Under the pieces are notes generated by a model, which worked only from the letters and a program-made list of their open reading frames with translations, was not told the DNA's origin and searched no databases. From NCBI GenBank assembly GCA_013152845.1, contig JAADFM010000044.1:1-5498 (forward strand): a stretch of 5,498 bases of DNA, in the 5' to 3' direction. This document shows, piece after piece, positions 5,404-5,498 of this stretch; the stretch's first letter is position 1; the number at the start of each line of letters is the position of its first letter. The stretch comes from Methanobacteriota archaeon. Lineage in GTDB: Archaea; Hydrothermarchaeota; Hydrothermarchaeia; Hydrothermarchaeales; JAADFM01. Both the position numbers and the translations under genes were made by a program.

Positions 5404-5498
5404 GGTCCTAATCGGCGAGGACGTCTCGTCGGGCTACGGCAACGTCACCATCGTCCATGGGGTGAACCTGGAGGTGGGAAGGGGAGAAATCGTGGCCA
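5396..5498 (+). CDS. livF: Branched-chain amino acid ABC transporter ATP-binding protein LivF, N-terminal fragment
   Basis: Thirty-four codons are present before the window ends. They contain IGEDVSSGYGNVTIVHGVNL (6-25) then EVGRGEIVA (26-34), the standard opening of LivF: a strand, the aromatic residue Y14 that stacks on adenine, 'V-x-x-V-x-L-E-V' and the GEIVA strand just before Walker A, which itself is outside the window. The GTG start at 5396 is the first start codon in this frame after the perfectly placed GGAGGTG and overlaps the livG stop by 8 nt. A full LivF is about 235 aa, so roughly 85 percent is missing. The family call rests on these residues and on the fixed H-M-G-F gene order. 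A generic ABC ATPase is the only alternative and is unlikely here. Confidence 0.88.
   Translation, partial: MDRVLIGEDVSSGYGNVTIVHGVNLEVGRGEIVA

Noticed and set aside
1..5498. CRISPR arrays, tRNA or rRNA genes, insertion sequences, attachment sites
   Set aside because: I saw no regularly spaced repeats, no tRNA-like cloverleaf, no transposase and no terminal inverted repeats. The window is nearly filled by ordinary genes.

Overview
The window looks like chromosomal DNA from a GC-rich archaeon, most likely a euryarchaeote in the broad sense. The strongest evidence is a full-length Hef protein, a SF2 helicase fused to an XPF-type nuclease, which is an archaeal architecture; crenarchaeal XPF lacks the helicase part. 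AT-rich TATA-like elements lie close to the first gene of each transcription unit, and co-transcribed genes have strong GGAGGTG-type ribosome binding sites. A thermoplasmatal or methanogen-related lineage is possible, but the sequence alone cannot settle this.

Left end (1-282, minus strand): a HicBA-type toxin-antitoxin pair. hicB (74 aa) is complete. hicA is cut by the window edge after 19 codons, and its ATG overlaps the hicB stop as TGATG. A 116-bp intergenic region with AT-rich promoter-like tracts separates hicB from the divergent hef gene.

Centre (399-2603, plus strand): hef, 734 aa, with all helicase motifs, the XPF nuclease core and a C-terminal tandem helix-hairpin-helix. The short linker between helicase and nuclease contains a PCNA-binding (PIP-box) match, QKEIRDFY.

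After hef (2604-2813): 210 bp holding a candidate 46-aa minus-strand gene with its own TATA-like box and ribosome binding site. Its 3' end runs antisense into the last codons of hef. The region also holds the liv promoter and an imperfect palindrome lying between the two divergent promoters.

Right end (2814-5498, plus strand): a branched-chain amino acid (LIV/HAAT family) ABC transporter operon, livH-livM-livG-livF. Every junction overlaps (4, 4 and 8 nt). The two permeases form the membrane channel and the two ATPases drive it. livF runs off the window before its Walker A motif. No periplasmic-type substrate-binding protein gene (livJ) is present, so it must lie beyond the right edge or elsewhere. 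I see no link in function between the repair gene, the toxin-antitoxin pair and the transporter.
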